From assembly GCF_023015805.1 (NCBI RefSeq), contig NZ_JALKBA010000014.1, forward strand, positions 28,476 to 92,475: a stretch of DNA of 64,000 bases, written 5' to 3'. Origin of the DNA: Cellulophaga sp. F20128. GTDB lineage: Bacteria > Bacteroidota > Bacteroidia > Flavobacteriales > Flavobacteriaceae. Numbering within the stretch: position 1 is the stretch's first letter; each line of letters opens with the position of its first letter. Both the position numbers and the translations under genes were made by a program. The notes beneath the pieces are model-generated. The model worked only from the letters and a program-made list of their open reading frames with translations. It was not told where the DNA came from and ran no database searches. Shown here one piece after another: positions 36,788-45,774 of this stretch.

Positions 36788-37186
36788 TTATTTGCTTAAC
36801 AACCAAACTAAAAAAAGTGCAGGTATAAAATAAATAACAATTGTTTTTGCCCCCTCGTAATCCTTTGCTATTCGTTGTCCAAAAAGCAACAACAAAAGGG
36901 TAATACAAGATAAAATAGCGCCATAAAACGCCATTGTACTTGTGCCATCTAAAATAAATTGAACAATACCTATTCCACAAAGAGTACCTGCTATCACCTC
37001 TATTACCAATACAATACTAAGCAAGGTGGGTACTATATTTTTAAAGGGAGTTTGGCTAAAGTGACCTTTTAGCCAAGAGAGGTTGCCATTCCAATCCATA
37101 ATCTTGTCTAAGCCACTTTGTATTAAAGTAATTACCAAAAAAATAAGTAACAATACTTCCGTAATATTTTCCTGTAAATTCGTCAT
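36788..37186 (-). CDS. DoxX-like four-helix membrane protein
   Basis: 132 residues with four predicted membrane helices at about 9-27, 48-68, 80-100 and 112-130. LIFLVITLIQSGLDKIMDWNG with a nearby conserved charged loop, and the general layout, fit DoxX/DoxD-type membrane proteins. Physiological substrates for these are poorly defined. It starts 3 nt after the holB stop on the same strand, so the two are probably co-transcribed. Confidence 0.7.
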   Translation of the reverse strand: MTNLQENITEVLLLIFLVITLIQSGLDKIMDWNGNLSWLKGHFSQTPFKNIVPTLLSIVLVIEVIAGTLCGIGIVQFILDGTSTMAFYGAILSCITLLLLLFGQRIAKDYEGAKTIVIYFIPALFLVWLLSK

Positions 37187-37189
37187 AAT

Positions 37190-38341
37190 TTAAGCTGCTT
37201 TTTTGTGTAATAATCGGGTTAATTTAATGGAAAGATCGGTTAGAATTAGTTTGGCATTTCCGTTGCGTTCAATATGGTAAGATGCTTTCTCTAATTCTTC
37301 AACAATTTCCAAAATATTGTTTTCATGCACATAGGGCGCAAAATTTTCTAATTTAAAACCGTCAACATGGATTTCCATAAAGGCTAATTCTTTGGTATTG
37401 TAATTTACCAAAAGGGCCTGTCGCATAATAGCGGTACAATAGGCTAAAAATTTCTTTTGTGTTTCTCGGCCAGTTTTTGCAATTTCATTACTCCATAAAA
37501 TAAGATCTTGAATAGCGGCTTTATTTCCTTTAGCTCTAAAGGCGCTACGCACCCATTGTACAAACCATTTTTCAAACACTAGATCCTCAGAATCATGGTT
37601 CATCAAATCCAAGGCTTTGTTGTAATTTCCATTGGCCTCATGGGCTATTTTAAATGCAGCTTGATACTCTAAACCTTGAGCGATTAAAGCTTGTGTAATA
37701 GCCTCTTCAGCTACAGGTGGAAAATGTAAAACTTGACAACGAGAACGGATGGTCTGTATAATTTGTTCTTCGTCTTCAGCAATCAGTAAAAAGATTGTTT
37801 TTTCTGGTGGCTCTTCAATTAGTTTCAACAGTTTATTGGAGGCAGCAGAATTCATTTTATCTGCCATCCATAGGATCATCACCTTATATCCGCCTTCATA
37901 AGATTTCAATGCTAATTTTTTCACCACTTCTTGGGCTTCATCAACGCCAATCTGACCTTGTTTTTTTTCAATGCCAATCAGTCGGTACCAATCAAACAAA
38001 TTTCCATAGGGTTGCTCCGTTACAAATTCGCGCCATTCCTCCATAAAATGGTTACTAACGGCGTGACTTTTAATTTTGTCAGAATTGGTAACCGGAAAAG
38101 CGAAATGTAAATCTGGATGTGATAAATTGCTGCATTTTAAATTACAAGACTCTTGTCCGCCCGTATTTTCACCGTCCGTATTTTTGCATAACAAATATTG
38201 TGCATAAGCAATAGCCATGGGTAAGGTGCCACAACCTTCATTGCCCACAAAAAGTTGGGCATGGGGAATTCTGCCGGCATCTGCACTTAGGCAAAGGTGT
38301 TTTTTTATATGAGAAAGGCCTAAAATTTCTTGAAATAACAT
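37190..38341 (-). CDS. holB: DNA polymerase III subunit delta-prime
   Basis: 383 residues. Part of the clamp loader that opens and places the beta sliding clamp on DNA. The N-terminal AAA+ fold is recognisable: GLSHIKKHLCLSADAGRIPHAQLFVGNEGCGTLPMAIAYAQYLLC. The P-loop is degenerate (GNEGCGTLPMA, no GKT), as is usual for a delta-prime subunit that does not bind ATP. The sensor region is KVMILWMADKMNSAASNKLLKLIEEPPEKTIFLLIAEDEEQIIQTIRSRCQ, with the conserved NKLLKxLEEPP and SRC motifs. A zinc-site Cys cluster is present near residues 51-70. It is divergent from pgk. Confidence 0.93.
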   Translation of the reverse strand: MLFQEILGLSHIKKHLCLSADAGRIPHAQLFVGNEGCGTLPMAIAYAQYLLCKNTDGENTGGQESCNLKCSNLSHPDLHFAFPVTNSDKIKSHAVSNHFMEEWREFVTEQPYGNLFDWYRLIGIEKKQGQIGVDEAQEVVKKLALKSYEGGYKVMILWMADKMNSAASNKLLKLIEEPPEKTIFLLIAEDEEQIIQTIRSRCQVLHFPPVAEEAITQALIAQGLEYQAAFKIAHEANGNYNKALDLMNHDSEDLVFEKWFVQWVRSAFRAKGNKAAIQDLILWSNEIAKTGRETQKKFLAYCTAIMRQALLVNYNTKELAFMEIHVDGFKLENFAPYVHENNILEIVEELEKASYHIERNGNAKLILTDLSIKLTRLLHKKAA

Positions 38342-38346
38342 AATGC

Positions 38347-38354
38347 CAAAGATA
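38347..38354 (-). promoter_or_regulatory. Flavobacterial -7 element for holB
   Basis: TATCTTTG on the minus strand, matching TAnnTTTG, only 5 nt before the holB ATG. Transcription would begin at or near the start codon, suggesting a nearly leaderless mRNA. Confidence 0.45.
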
Positions 38355-38514
38355 TAGAATTGAAAGCAACTAGAATTCTTGTTGGCTTGTAAAAAAATGA
38401 ATTTTGAAGGAAAATAGGGAAGGATGTTGGACTTTAAAGCACAATTTTAAGTCTTAAAACAAATTATTTAGTATTAAAAATCCAATTCGGTTTTAACAAC
38501 GTGGCTTAAATCTT

Positions 38515-38522
38515 TACATTTG
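38515..38522 (+). promoter_or_regulatory. Flavobacterial -7 element for pgk
   Basis: TACATTTG fits TAnnTTTG, 49 nt before the pgk ATG. The -33 region has no perfect TTG. Confidence 0.4.
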
Positions 38523-38571
38523 ACATCTTAAAAAAAACGAAGCTAGCATTAAACCTTACAATCATACAGCC

Positions 38572-39762
38572 ATGAAAACAATTGACAATTTTAATTTTGA
38601 AAATAAAAGAGCATTAATTCGCGTAGATTTTAATGTGCCTATGGATGAAAATTTCAAGGTAACAGATGCCAACCGTATTGAGGCTGCAAAACCGAGTATC
38701 ATTAAAGTTTTAGAAGATGGCGGTAGTGTTGTTTTAATGAGTCATTTGGGTAGACCAAAAGGCAAAAATGTGCCAGAATTGTCTTTAAGACATATCTGTG
38801 CAAAAGTATCAGAAGTTTTAGGCGTAGAAGTGAAATTTGTGGGAACTACTGTAGGTGAGGCCGCAGAAAAAGAAGCATCTAATTTAGAAAACGGCAAAGT
38901 ATTGTTGTTGGAAAATTTGCGTTTCAACGCAGAAGAGGAAAAAGGAGGAGAAGCATTTGCAGAACAATTATCTAAATTGGGAGATATTTATATCAACGAC
39001 GCTTTTGGAACTGCTCACAGAGCACATGCATCCACAACGATTGTTGCAAAATTTTTTCCTGAAAATAAATGTTTTGGTTATTTATTGGCAAAAGAAATAA
39101 AAGCAATAGATAAAGTAATGCAAACAGGAGAGAAACCAGTTACTGCCATTTTGGGTGGAGCAAAAGTATCTTCTAAAATTACGATTATAGAAAACATCCT
39201 AGATAAGGTAGATCATTTAATTATTGGAGGTGGAATGACCTATACCTTTATTAAAGCGCAAGGTGGAAGCGTAGGGGATTCTATTTGTGAAGATGATAAA
39301 ATGGAATTGGCCTTAGACATTTTAAAACAAGCGAAAGAGAAAGGGGTAGAAGTGCACATCCCTGTAGATGTAATTGCGGCAGATGATTTTAGCAATACAG
39401 CCAATACTACAATAGTAGATGTAACGAAAATAGAAAATGGGTGGCAAGGGCTAGATGCAGGACCAAAAACATTGGAAATCTTTAAAGAGGTTATTTTAAA
39501 GTCTAAAACTATTTTATGGAATGGACCAATAGGCGTTTTTGAAATGGAAAGTTTTGCAAAAGGAACTATTGCTGTTGGAAATTATATAGCGGAAGCTACA
39601 AAAAATGGAGCATTTTCATTAGTTGGAGGCGGAGACTCTGTAGCTGCCGTAAAACAGTTCGGATTTGAAGATAAAGTGAGTTACGTTTCTACCGGTGGTG
39701 GCGCTATGTTGGAAAGTTTAGAAGGCAAAACTTTACCCGGAATTGCAGCTATTATGGAGTAA
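38572..39762 (+). CDS. pgk: Phosphoglycerate kinase
   Basis: 396 residues, normal for bacteria. It interconverts 1,3-bisphosphoglycerate + ADP and 3-phosphoglycerate + ATP in glycolysis. Family signatures are [31 protein letters not shown] at about residues 13-43 (substrate-binding Arg/Asp/Asn), [10 protein letters not shown] at 56-65 and [15 protein letters not shown] near 139-153. Nucleotide-binding GGAKVSSKI is near 198-206, and the closing [13 protein letters not shown] and STGGGAMLE motifs follow. It has its own promoter, upstream of and separate from the transglycosylase gene. Confidence 0.98.
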   Translation: MKTIDNFNFENKRALIRVDFNVPMDENFKVTDANRIEAAKPSIIKVLEDGGSVVLMSHLGRPKGKNVPELSLRHICAKVSEVLGVEVKFVGTTVGEAAEKEASNLENGKVLLLENLRFNAEEEKGGEAFAEQLSKLGDIYINDAFGTAHRAHASTTIVAKFFPENKCFGYLLAKEIKAIDKVMQTGEKPVTAILGGAKVSSKITIIENILDKVDHLIIGGGMTYTFIKAQGGSVGDSICEDDKMELALDILKQAKEKGVEVHIPVDVIAADDFSNTANTTIVDVTKIENGWQGLDAGPKTLEIFKEVILKSKTILWNGPIGVFEMESFAKGTIAVGNYIAEATKNGAFSLVGGGDSVAAVKQFGFEDKVSYVSTGGGAMLESLEGKTLPGIAAIME

Positions 39763-39877
39763 ATGGAGAAGGGTACGGTTTTTGATTCCTTTAATATGTG
39801 CTAAAAAATTTTATTTTTAGACAAAAAAATGCGATTTTACACAGTACCAAGCCAAAACCAATCTAAAGAAGTCTACA

Positions 39878-41488
39878 ATGAAGAATATATGTATAGGTCT
39901 GTTACTCGTATCTGTAACAATTAGTTATGCGCAAAAGAGGGATAGTATTTCACAACAAGAAATAACAACTAGCACCACAACGACTAGCACATTTTTAGAT
40001 TCTGTAAAAATAGTGCTACGGGATATACCTATAAAGGTAAAACCTATTACTTCTATTTTTGTAGATGACTCTTCAAAAATTAAATACCGGTTGTCTGATC
40101 ATAAACATGCGGCAAAGTATGATAGTTTATGGTTAAAAGAAATCTATGACAGCGCTTCCCTTTTTGACACCATTTACCGTGAGGTATCAGCCTCAAATAT
40201 TGAAAAAATACCGGTTAGTTTAATCGACCTACCTACCGATACCTTAAAGGCTAGGCTGCAACGTTTAAATGAGAAAACACCCTTTAATATAGAATATAAT
40301 CCATCCTTAGAAAGTGTCATAAAATCGTATTTATCCCGAAATAGAGGATTAATGCAGCGCATGTTGACCTTAAGTCAGTTTTACTTTCCCATGTTTGAAC
40401 AGGAATTAGACAACCACAATATGCCTTTAGAAATGAAGTATTTGGCCATTGTGGAATCTGCACTAAATCCCAGAGCTAAATCTAGAGTTGGCGCTACGGG
40501 ATTGTGGCAATTTATGTATGGTACCGGGAAAGAGCAAAATTTAGAAGTTACCAGTTATGTAGATGACCGTAGTGATCCTATTAAATCTACGAAAGCTGCT
40601 TGCGAATATTTAACGCGTTTGTACTCTATTTATAACGATTGGGATTTGGCATTGGCTGCCTACAATTCGGGTCCAGGAAATGTTAATAAAGCCATTAGAC
40701 GCTCGGGTGGCCATACAAACTATTGGAATATTAGAAGTTATTTGCCACGGGAAACGGCAGGTTATTTACCAGCTTTTATAGCAACGATGTATATTTTTGA
40801 ATACGCCAAAGAGCATGATTTACAAGGCGATATTGTGGAACGTCCTTATTTTGAAACAGACACCGTTCATATTAAGAGTTTATTAACTTTTGATCAAATA
40901 TCTAAATTTACCGAGGTTAGTGTAGAGGAATTGATAGTTTTAAACCCCTCGTATAAACTAAATATGATTCCGTTTGTTGAAGGAAGAGTCCATTCTTTAC
41001 GCTTGCCAAAATCAGCAATGGGTAAATTTGTAACAAACGAAGAAAGTATTTATGCGCTTGTGAAGGAAGAACTGAGTAAAATGGAACAGCCTTTGCCAAA
41101 GGTTGTCAGTTCAGAAAACCAAACAAGGTACACGGTAAGAAGCGGAGATTTTCTTGGAAAATTAGCAGAAAAATTTGGAGTAAGAGTAAGTGAAATTAAA
41201 CGCTGGAATGGATTGAGAAGTAATAATTTGAAAATAGGTCAGCGATTAACTATTTTTTCTAGAAATTCTAATGCCATTGCATCGGTACAAGAGAAGTCTA
41301 CGCCAAAGCCTATTCCTCCTGGTGTTAAAACACATATTGTGTCAGAAGGAGACTCTCTTTGGACCATTTCTCAAAAATATACAGGAATATCTGTTCAAAA
41401 TTTAAAAGATTGGAACGGTATTAGTGGTAGGAATTTAAAATTGGGAACAAAAATTATGTTGTGTGATTGTTCTTCTCAAAAAATTTAG
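39878..41488 (+). CDS. MltD-like lytic transglycosylase with two LysM domains
   Basis: 536 residues. Signal peptide MKNICIGLLLVSVTISYAQ. The SLT domain is at about 165-310: MPLEMKYLAIVESALNPRAKSRVGATGLWQFMYGTG has the catalytic Glu in VESAL and the GATGLWQF motif, followed by LALAAYNSGPGNVNKA. This domain cleaves the MurNAc-GlcNAc bond of peptidoglycan with formation of anhydro-MurNAc. Two LysM domains bind glycan at about 408-452 (YTVRSGDFLGKLAEKFGVR) and 487-530 (HIVSEGDSLWTISQKYTGIS). The architecture is that of MltD. A DUF4837 lipoprotein gene follows 25 nt behind. Confidence 0.94.
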   Translation: MKNICIGLLLVSVTISYAQKRDSISQQEITTSTTTTSTFLDSVKIVLRDIPIKVKPITSIFVDDSSKIKYRLSDHKHAAKYDSLWLKEIYDSASLFDTIYREVSASNIEKIPVSLIDLPTDTLKARLQRLNEKTPFNIEYNPSLESVIKSYLSRNRGLMQRMLTLSQFYFPMFEQELDNHNMPLEMKYLAIVESALNPRAKSRVGATGLWQFMYGTGKEQNLEVTSYVDDRSDPIKSTKAACEYLTRLYSIYNDWDLALAAYNSGPGNVNKAIRRSGGHTNYWNIRSYLPRETAGYLPAFIATMYIFEYAKEHDLQGDIVERPYFETDTVHIKSLLTFDQISKFTEVSVEELIVLNPSYKLNMIPFVEGRVHSLRLPKSAMGKFVTNEESIYALVKEELSKMEQPLPKVVSSENQTRYTVRSGDFLGKLAEKFGVRVSEIKRWNGLRSNNLKIGQRLTIFSRNSNAIASVQEKSTPKPIPPGVKTHIVSEGDSLWTISQKYTGISVQNLKDWNGISGRNLKLGTKIMLCDCSSQKI

Positions 41489-41513
41489 TCACTAATCTTC
41501 CAAAATAAAACAA

Positions 41514-42506
41514 ATGAAAAAGCTCTCCATCTTAATTTTTGCGACGCTTATACTAGTGTCTTCTTGTAAAGAAAGCAATAAGGCTAATTTTACACCAGCA
41601 TCTATTGGTCAAGTAAATTCACTTACCGTAGTAATGAGTAATAGTTTATGGGAGGGCAAGGTAGGCGATAAGGTAAGAGAGCTTTTTGCGGCTTCTGTTT
41701 TAGGGATTGCTTGGAGCGAACCAAGACTTTCATTGCGCCATATGCCTGATGATGTGTTTACGGGACAAATTAGAAAGACAAGATCTGTATTATTTGTGCA
41801 ACAAAAAGACACAACAGATTTAGCCTATATAAAAACGGATTTGTATGCACGCCCGCAAAAGGTAGCCATTATCATTGGAGCAACAGAGGATGCACTTGTA
41901 GAAACAATTGCTACTAGGGCAGAACACATTATCTCTACCTTTAAGGAGACAGATATGAAAGTAACACAAAACAACTTTCTACGCTCTTTAAACGATGAAA
42001 CAGACCTAAGGGAAGAGTTTGGTATTACGATGAATATACCTTCTGTTTATAAAGTAGGAAAAAGAGAACCTAATTTTGTGTGGTTAGATCGAGACATTAA
42101 AAAAGGAACTATGAACCTAATGGTGTATACCTTACCCGAGGACGCATTTGATAACGATAGCACTTTTGTAAGTGATATAGTGAGAAAAAGAGATTCCATT
42201 GCTAAAATATATGTTCCCGGGCCTAATGAAGGCACCTATATGGTTACTGAAAAAGCATTTGCACCTTATGTTTTTCCAACGGAGATAGGTGGTAAAAAAG
42301 CGGCTGAGGTTAGAGGTCGATGGGAAATACACAATTACGCTATGGCAGGACCCTATGTTTCTTATATCATCAATGATAAGGAGAACAAGCGGAAGCTGGT
42401 AATTGAAGGATTTACTTTTGCCCCTGCCGCGATAAAAAGGGACTTTATGTTTGAATTGGAAGCGATTATAAAAACACTAAAATTTATTCCGAAAGTGGAA
42501 CAATAG
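41514..42506 (+). CDS. DUF4837-family lipoprotein
   Basis: 330 residues. MKKLSILIFATLILVSSC is a lipoprotein signal peptide (lipobox VSSC), with Cys18 lipidated. The rest fits DUF4837: SLTVVMSNSLWEGKVGDKVRELFAASVLGIAWSEP, then FLRSLNDETDLREEFGITMNIPSVYKV and a C-terminal block WEIHNYAMAGPYVSYIINDKENKRKLVIEGFTFAPAAIKRDFMFELEAIIKTLKF. The role is unknown; the family is restricted to Bacteroidota and is probably envelope-associated. It sits in the same transcription unit as the transglycosylase and ends in a strong terminator. Confidence 0.88.
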   Translation: MKKLSILIFATLILVSSCKESNKANFTPASIGQVNSLTVVMSNSLWEGKVGDKVRELFAASVLGIAWSEPRLSLRHMPDDVFTGQIRKTRSVLFVQQKDTTDLAYIKTDLYARPQKVAIIIGATEDALVETIATRAEHIISTFKETDMKVTQNNFLRSLNDETDLREEFGITMNIPSVYKVGKREPNFVWLDRDIKKGTMNLMVYTLPEDAFDNDSTFVSDIVRKRDSIAKIYVPGPNEGTYMVTEKAFAPYVFPTEIGGKKAAEVRGRWEIHNYAMAGPYVSYIINDKENKRKLVIEGFTFAPAAIKRDFMFELEAIIKTLKFIPKVEQ

Positions 42507-42531
42507 GAACACCGACAACTTAGACATCGAA

Positions 42532-42565
42532 AAAAAAAAAAGACCTCATTGAGGTCTTTTTTTTT
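42532..42565. terminator. Bidirectional terminator
   Basis: Stem A-run + AGACCT / AGGTCT + T-run with loop CATTG. It lies between the DUF4837 gene and the convergent small gene at 42611. Confidence 0.85.
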
Positions 42566-42610
42566 AATCTTGTAGCTGGTACAAGGGTTTATTTTCTGGT
42601 GTAAACTTTC

Positions 42611-42781
42611 TTAAACAAAAGCATACCCAGTTAGGAGTCTATATATTAATGCATAGGCTCCAAGTGCTATTAAAGAAAAACAAAACCAAGAAAAAATCTT
42701 GAGATAGTTTTTAATAATAAAATGGCCTAAATTCTTAAATCCATTTAAATAGATTTCTTTACAAAGTAAAATTCCTTTCAT
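42611..42781 (-). CDS. Small membrane protein, DUF6747-like (56 aa)
   Basis: ATG at 42781 (minus) opens a 56-codon frame. It begins MKGILLCKEIYLNGFKNLG, has the middle HFIIKNYLKIFSWFCF with one membrane helix at about 28-47, and ends YRLLTGYAFV. The KEIYL..F.NLG, NY.K.FSWF and Y.R..TG.AF pattern resembles the small DUF6747 family of Flavobacteriaceae as I remember it; I could not run a search. Function unknown. It shares the space between two convergent hairpin-bounded units. Confidence 0.65.
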   Translation of the reverse strand: MKGILLCKEIYLNGFKNLGHFIIKNYLKIFSWFCFSLIALGAYALIYRLLTGYAFV

Positions 42782-43016
42782 ACGCGTTCATTTATGTTAT
42801 CGATGATGCAAAGTTCGCATATCTGTACGGTATAAAGCAAAAATACTAGTTAAAGCGCAGTTTATCAGGGTTCTATAAACAGCTCAAACAAAAGCTTCTA
42901 TCAACTACTTATTTCTTGGATTAAAAGCAGGGGTTTTGGTGTGTTTTAGAAGTAGAAATTCCTAAAACAGAGTATGATCTAGTTTAAAGTATGCGGAGAA
43001 ATGCTAGAATAACCAA

Positions 43017-45110
43017 TTATTCTTCTACAATAATAAATTCTGAGCGTCTATTTAACTGGTGTTGTGCCCTACTACAGGAGACTCCTTGTGCACATTTGTT
43101 TATTAATCGCTCTTCACCATATCCTATAGCACTTACTATTCTATTGGCATCTATTCCTCTAGAAATGATATAATCTCTTGTAGATTTTGCTCTCTTATCA
43201 GATAAATACTTGTTATAGGCGTTATTCCCTCTAACGTCTGTATGAGATTCAATTTTAATTTTTATGCTAGGGTATTCGTTCATAGTAGCGACCAGTTTAT
43301 CCAGTTCTTCTGCTGCATCGGCGCGTATGGTTGATTTGTCAAAATTGAAGTAAATCATTTCTGTTTTAAGCCTTTTTACGCCATTTTCTACAACGATTAA
43401 TTCCTTGAGTTTTCGCATAGTAACATCAACGCTCACCAATTTATTTTCCAAGGTTGTTGTACTAATGTCCTTTGCAAAAAAATCTTCCTTGGTGGTTTTT
43501 ATGGTGTATTTTTTGTTTTCATCTAAATTTTCAAAAATAAAACTCCCATCCTCCTCTGTCAACACCTCTTTTAGTTTAATATTGTTTTCATCCAATAAGG
43601 TTACTAAAGCCTTAGGTATAAAAGTGCCAGTTACTAATTCTGTGATGACTCCTGAGATTGCATTTTCATTAACTTCTTCTAGCATTAAGTTTTTAAAGGA
43701 ATAAATATCATCATCACCTTTACCATTAGCTCTGTTTGAGGCTAAAAAACCTTTTTGTGTCTCTTCATTTACGATAAAGGAGAAGTCGTCTTTATTGCTA
43801 TTTATAGGAAGTCCTAAGTTTGTGGCATCTTTAAAGCCTGTTTCGTCATAGACAGCTTCAAAAACATCTAATCCCCCCAAGCCAACACGGCCTGTAGAGG
43901 AGAAATACAATTTTTTCTCGGTAATAAAAGGGAACATTTCTTTCTGTTCTGTATTTACTTCTGGACCTAAATTTTTAGGCGCCGAAAATAGTCCGTCTTC
44001 CAAAATGTCTACAACAAAAATGTCTGTTTCACCCATACTTCCGGGCATATCTGAAACAAAGTATAATTGTTTGCCATCGGGACTTAATGCAGGATGACCA
44101 GTAGAATAACTATCACTGTTAAATGGTAATTCTACGGCTTCAGTCCACTCATCATCAATTTTTTGTGACATGTAGAGTTTTAAATGGTTGATGCCATTTT
44201 TATCCCTCTTTAGCTTTTTACCAAAATTGTTTCTGGTAAAGTACATGGTTTTATTGTCAGGAGAAAAAGCAACAGAAGCTTCGTGATATTTTGTATTTAC
44301 TTTTTTTGAAAATTTAATGGGATCCTTTAAATCATTAGAATCATTATTTAATTGTGCGCTATAGAGATCTAGGAATGGCTGATTGTTCCATTTGTATTTT
44401 CGCGTACTAAAGAAAGAGGAATCTCGTGCCGATGAAAAAACAATTTCATTTTCGTTATAATACATGGGCGAAAAATCTGAGTACTCAGAGTTTATGGACA
44501 CGTTTTTTAACTCAAAACTATGTTTTGTTTTAAGAATATCATCTAAAAGTATTTCTTTTTGATCCTCAATATCATTGGCAATAGGAATCGTTGCGTTTTC
44601 ATTCTTTTTCTTTCGGTTGTAGATACGCATTAATCGTTTAGCTCTACCATACTTACCTGTTCCTTTTAAGGAGTGGGCATATTTAAACAAATAGTCGGGA
44701 GACATTTCCTCTCCAAAAGTATCATATAAAATGGTATACCAATGATGGGCTCTTTCCATATTGGTATTGTAGTAGTGCGAATCGCCTGCTTTTTCTAAAA
44801 TTTCTAGGGTATAGTTGTTTTTATCATCACTTAAGGCTTGTTCGTATAGTTCTGCAGCCTCAGCGTACCAAAGTTTATCAAAATACTCTCGAGCTCTTTT
44901 AACAAATTTACTTTCGGCAGCATTGTTTTTCTTATTTTGAGTATCTGTAGTATAGTTAAAATCGCGTTCAGTAGAACTTAAATTCGTTTTTGATAAAGAG
45001 TCATTGGCATCAATGTTTTTTTCAGCTTTTTGGTCCTTACCCCTATGCAAATCTTGGGCATAAAGGCCCAAAGAGAATAAGAATAAGGATGTAAGTAATA
45101 TTTTTTTCAT
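43017..45110 (-). CDS. PorE-like OmpA-family protein with TPR, WD40-like and carboxypeptidase-regulatory domains
   Basis: 697 residues with signal peptide MKKILLTSLFLFSLGLYAQ. TPR-like helices at about 65-160 (ESKFVKRAREYFDKLWYAEAAELYEQALSDDKNNYTLE) are followed by a PD40/WD40-like propeller (FSPDNKTMYFTRNNFGKKLKRDKN, LSPDGKQLYFVSDMPGSMGETDIFVVD, LYFSSTGRVGLGGLDVFEA). A carboxypeptidase-regulatory fold follows at about 488-560. The C-terminal OmpA domain (MIYFNFDKSTIRADAAEELDKLVATMNEYPSIKIKIESHTDVRG) should bind peptidoglycan. This domain order is that of PorE, which ties the T9SS to the cell wall; several paralogues exist in flavobacteria, so the exact ortholog is not certain. Confidence 0.9.
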   Translation of the reverse strand: MKKILLTSLFLFSLGLYAQDLHRGKDQKAEKNIDANDSLSKTNLSSTERDFNYTTDTQNKKNNAAESKFVKRAREYFDKLWYAEAAELYEQALSDDKNNYTLEILEKAGDSHYYNTNMERAHHWYTILYDTFGEEMSPDYLFKYAHSLKGTGKYGRAKRLMRIYNRKKKNENATIPIANDIEDQKEILLDDILKTKHSFELKNVSINSEYSDFSPMYYNENEIVFSSARDSSFFSTRKYKWNNQPFLDLYSAQLNNDSNDLKDPIKFSKKVNTKYHEASVAFSPDNKTMYFTRNNFGKKLKRDKNGINHLKLYMSQKIDDEWTEAVELPFNSDSYSTGHPALSPDGKQLYFVSDMPGSMGETDIFVVDILEDGLFSAPKNLGPEVNTEQKEMFPFITEKKLYFSSTGRVGLGGLDVFEAVYDETGFKDATNLGLPINSNKDDFSFIVNEETQKGFLASNRANGKGDDDIYSFKNLMLEEVNENAISGVITELVTGTFIPKALVTLLDENNIKLKEVLTEEDGSFIFENLDENKKYTIKTTKEDFFAKDISTTTLENKLVSVDVTMRKLKELIVVENGVKRLKTEMIYFNFDKSTIRADAAEELDKLVATMNEYPSIKIKIESHTDVRGNNAYNKYLSDKRAKSTRDYIISRGIDANRIVSAIGYGEERLINKCAQGVSCSRAQHQLNRRSEFIIVEE

Positions 45111-45194
45111 AGCTGAAGCATCATAAACCCCTTGAATTTAGAATAGAATTCCAATTTATAACTATCAAAAGTAGCTAGGGAATTTTACGTACGG

Positions 45195-45202
45195 CAAATA
45201 TA
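45195..45202 (-). promoter_or_regulatory. Possible -7 element for the OmpA-family gene
   Basis: TATATTTG on the minus strand (TAnnTTTG), 84 nt before the ATG at 45110. No clear -33 box. Confidence 0.35.
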
Positions 45203-45353
45203 ACCGTAACCCATAGCCTAAATTATTATTTGTTGTAAACCATAGCATATATGTAGTGAACTTAGGGATTTGTTGTTGTTTCTCACAAAATAAAATCCAT
45301 TTTAAAGCCTAATAGTAGGGGCTAATCGATAAACCACACAAAATAAATGGCAT

Positions 45354-45384
45354 AAAAAAACCTGCTAAAGAAGCAGGTTTTTTT
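45354..45384 (-). terminator. Terminator after tatA
   Basis: Stem AAAAAAACCTGCT / AGCAGGTTTTTTT with a 5-nt loop; on the minus strand it ends in a T-run. It is 22 nt past the tatA stop. Confidence 0.85.
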
Positions 45385-45405
45385 AAATTGAAACTATAAA
45401 GTAAC

Positions 45406-45597
45406 TTATTTTTTCTCTTCTAATTTCTCATTAGAATCATCTTCTTTAGATGCATCCTTAAATTCTTTGATGCCGCTGCCTAAACCGCGCATCAATTCCG
45501 GAATTTTTTTACCTCCAAAAAGTAATAAAACAGCAACTACTATTAATGCGATAGATGCACCTCCTGGAATAGCTAGTATAATATTTGATAAAATCAT
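45406..45597 (-). CDS. tatA: Twin-arginine translocase TatA/TatE subunit
   Basis: 63 residues, typical for TatA. An N-terminal membrane helix ([40 protein letters not shown]) carries the hallmark FGxKKxPELxRGLG hinge and amphipathic helix, then a short acidic tail. TatA multimers form the channel that exports folded proteins. No tatC lies beside it in the window. It is divergent from the M23 peptidase gene. Confidence 0.94.
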   Translation of the reverse strand: MILSNIILAIPGGASIALIVVAVLLLFGGKKIPELMRGLGSGIKEFKDASKEDDSNEKLEEKK

Positions 45598-45616
45598 AAT
45601 AATTAATTTAATAGAA

Positions 45617-45624
45617 CAAATATA
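45617..45624 (-). promoter_or_regulatory. Flavobacterial -7 element for tatA
   Basis: TATATTTG on the minus strand fits TAnnTTTG, 19 nt before the tatA ATG. Confidence 0.4.
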
Positions 45625-45760
45625 ATAAAAACTTGATAGAACTGTGTTAATAATGACAATAGAATTAGATTTTAGACAAAGAGCAATTATTTTGTGTATT
45701 TTACCTTATTTTTGAAGTCTTGTTATCTGTAATAGTTTAGTGTATTATAAATCTAAAGTT

Positions 45761-45768
45761 TATATTTG
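45761..45768 (+). promoter_or_regulatory. Flavobacterial -7 element for the M23 peptidase gene
   Basis: TATATTTG fits TAnnTTTG and ends 6 nt before the ATG at 45775. The transcript would start around the ATG, implying a leaderless mRNA and arguing against the upstream TTG at 45766. Confidence 0.4.
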
Positions 45769-45774
45769 TTAGCT

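Noticed and set aside
42991..43173. 60-codon plus-strand frame opposite the end of the OmpA-family gene
   Set aside because: Antisense shadow of the OmpA-domain coding sequence; no supporting motif.
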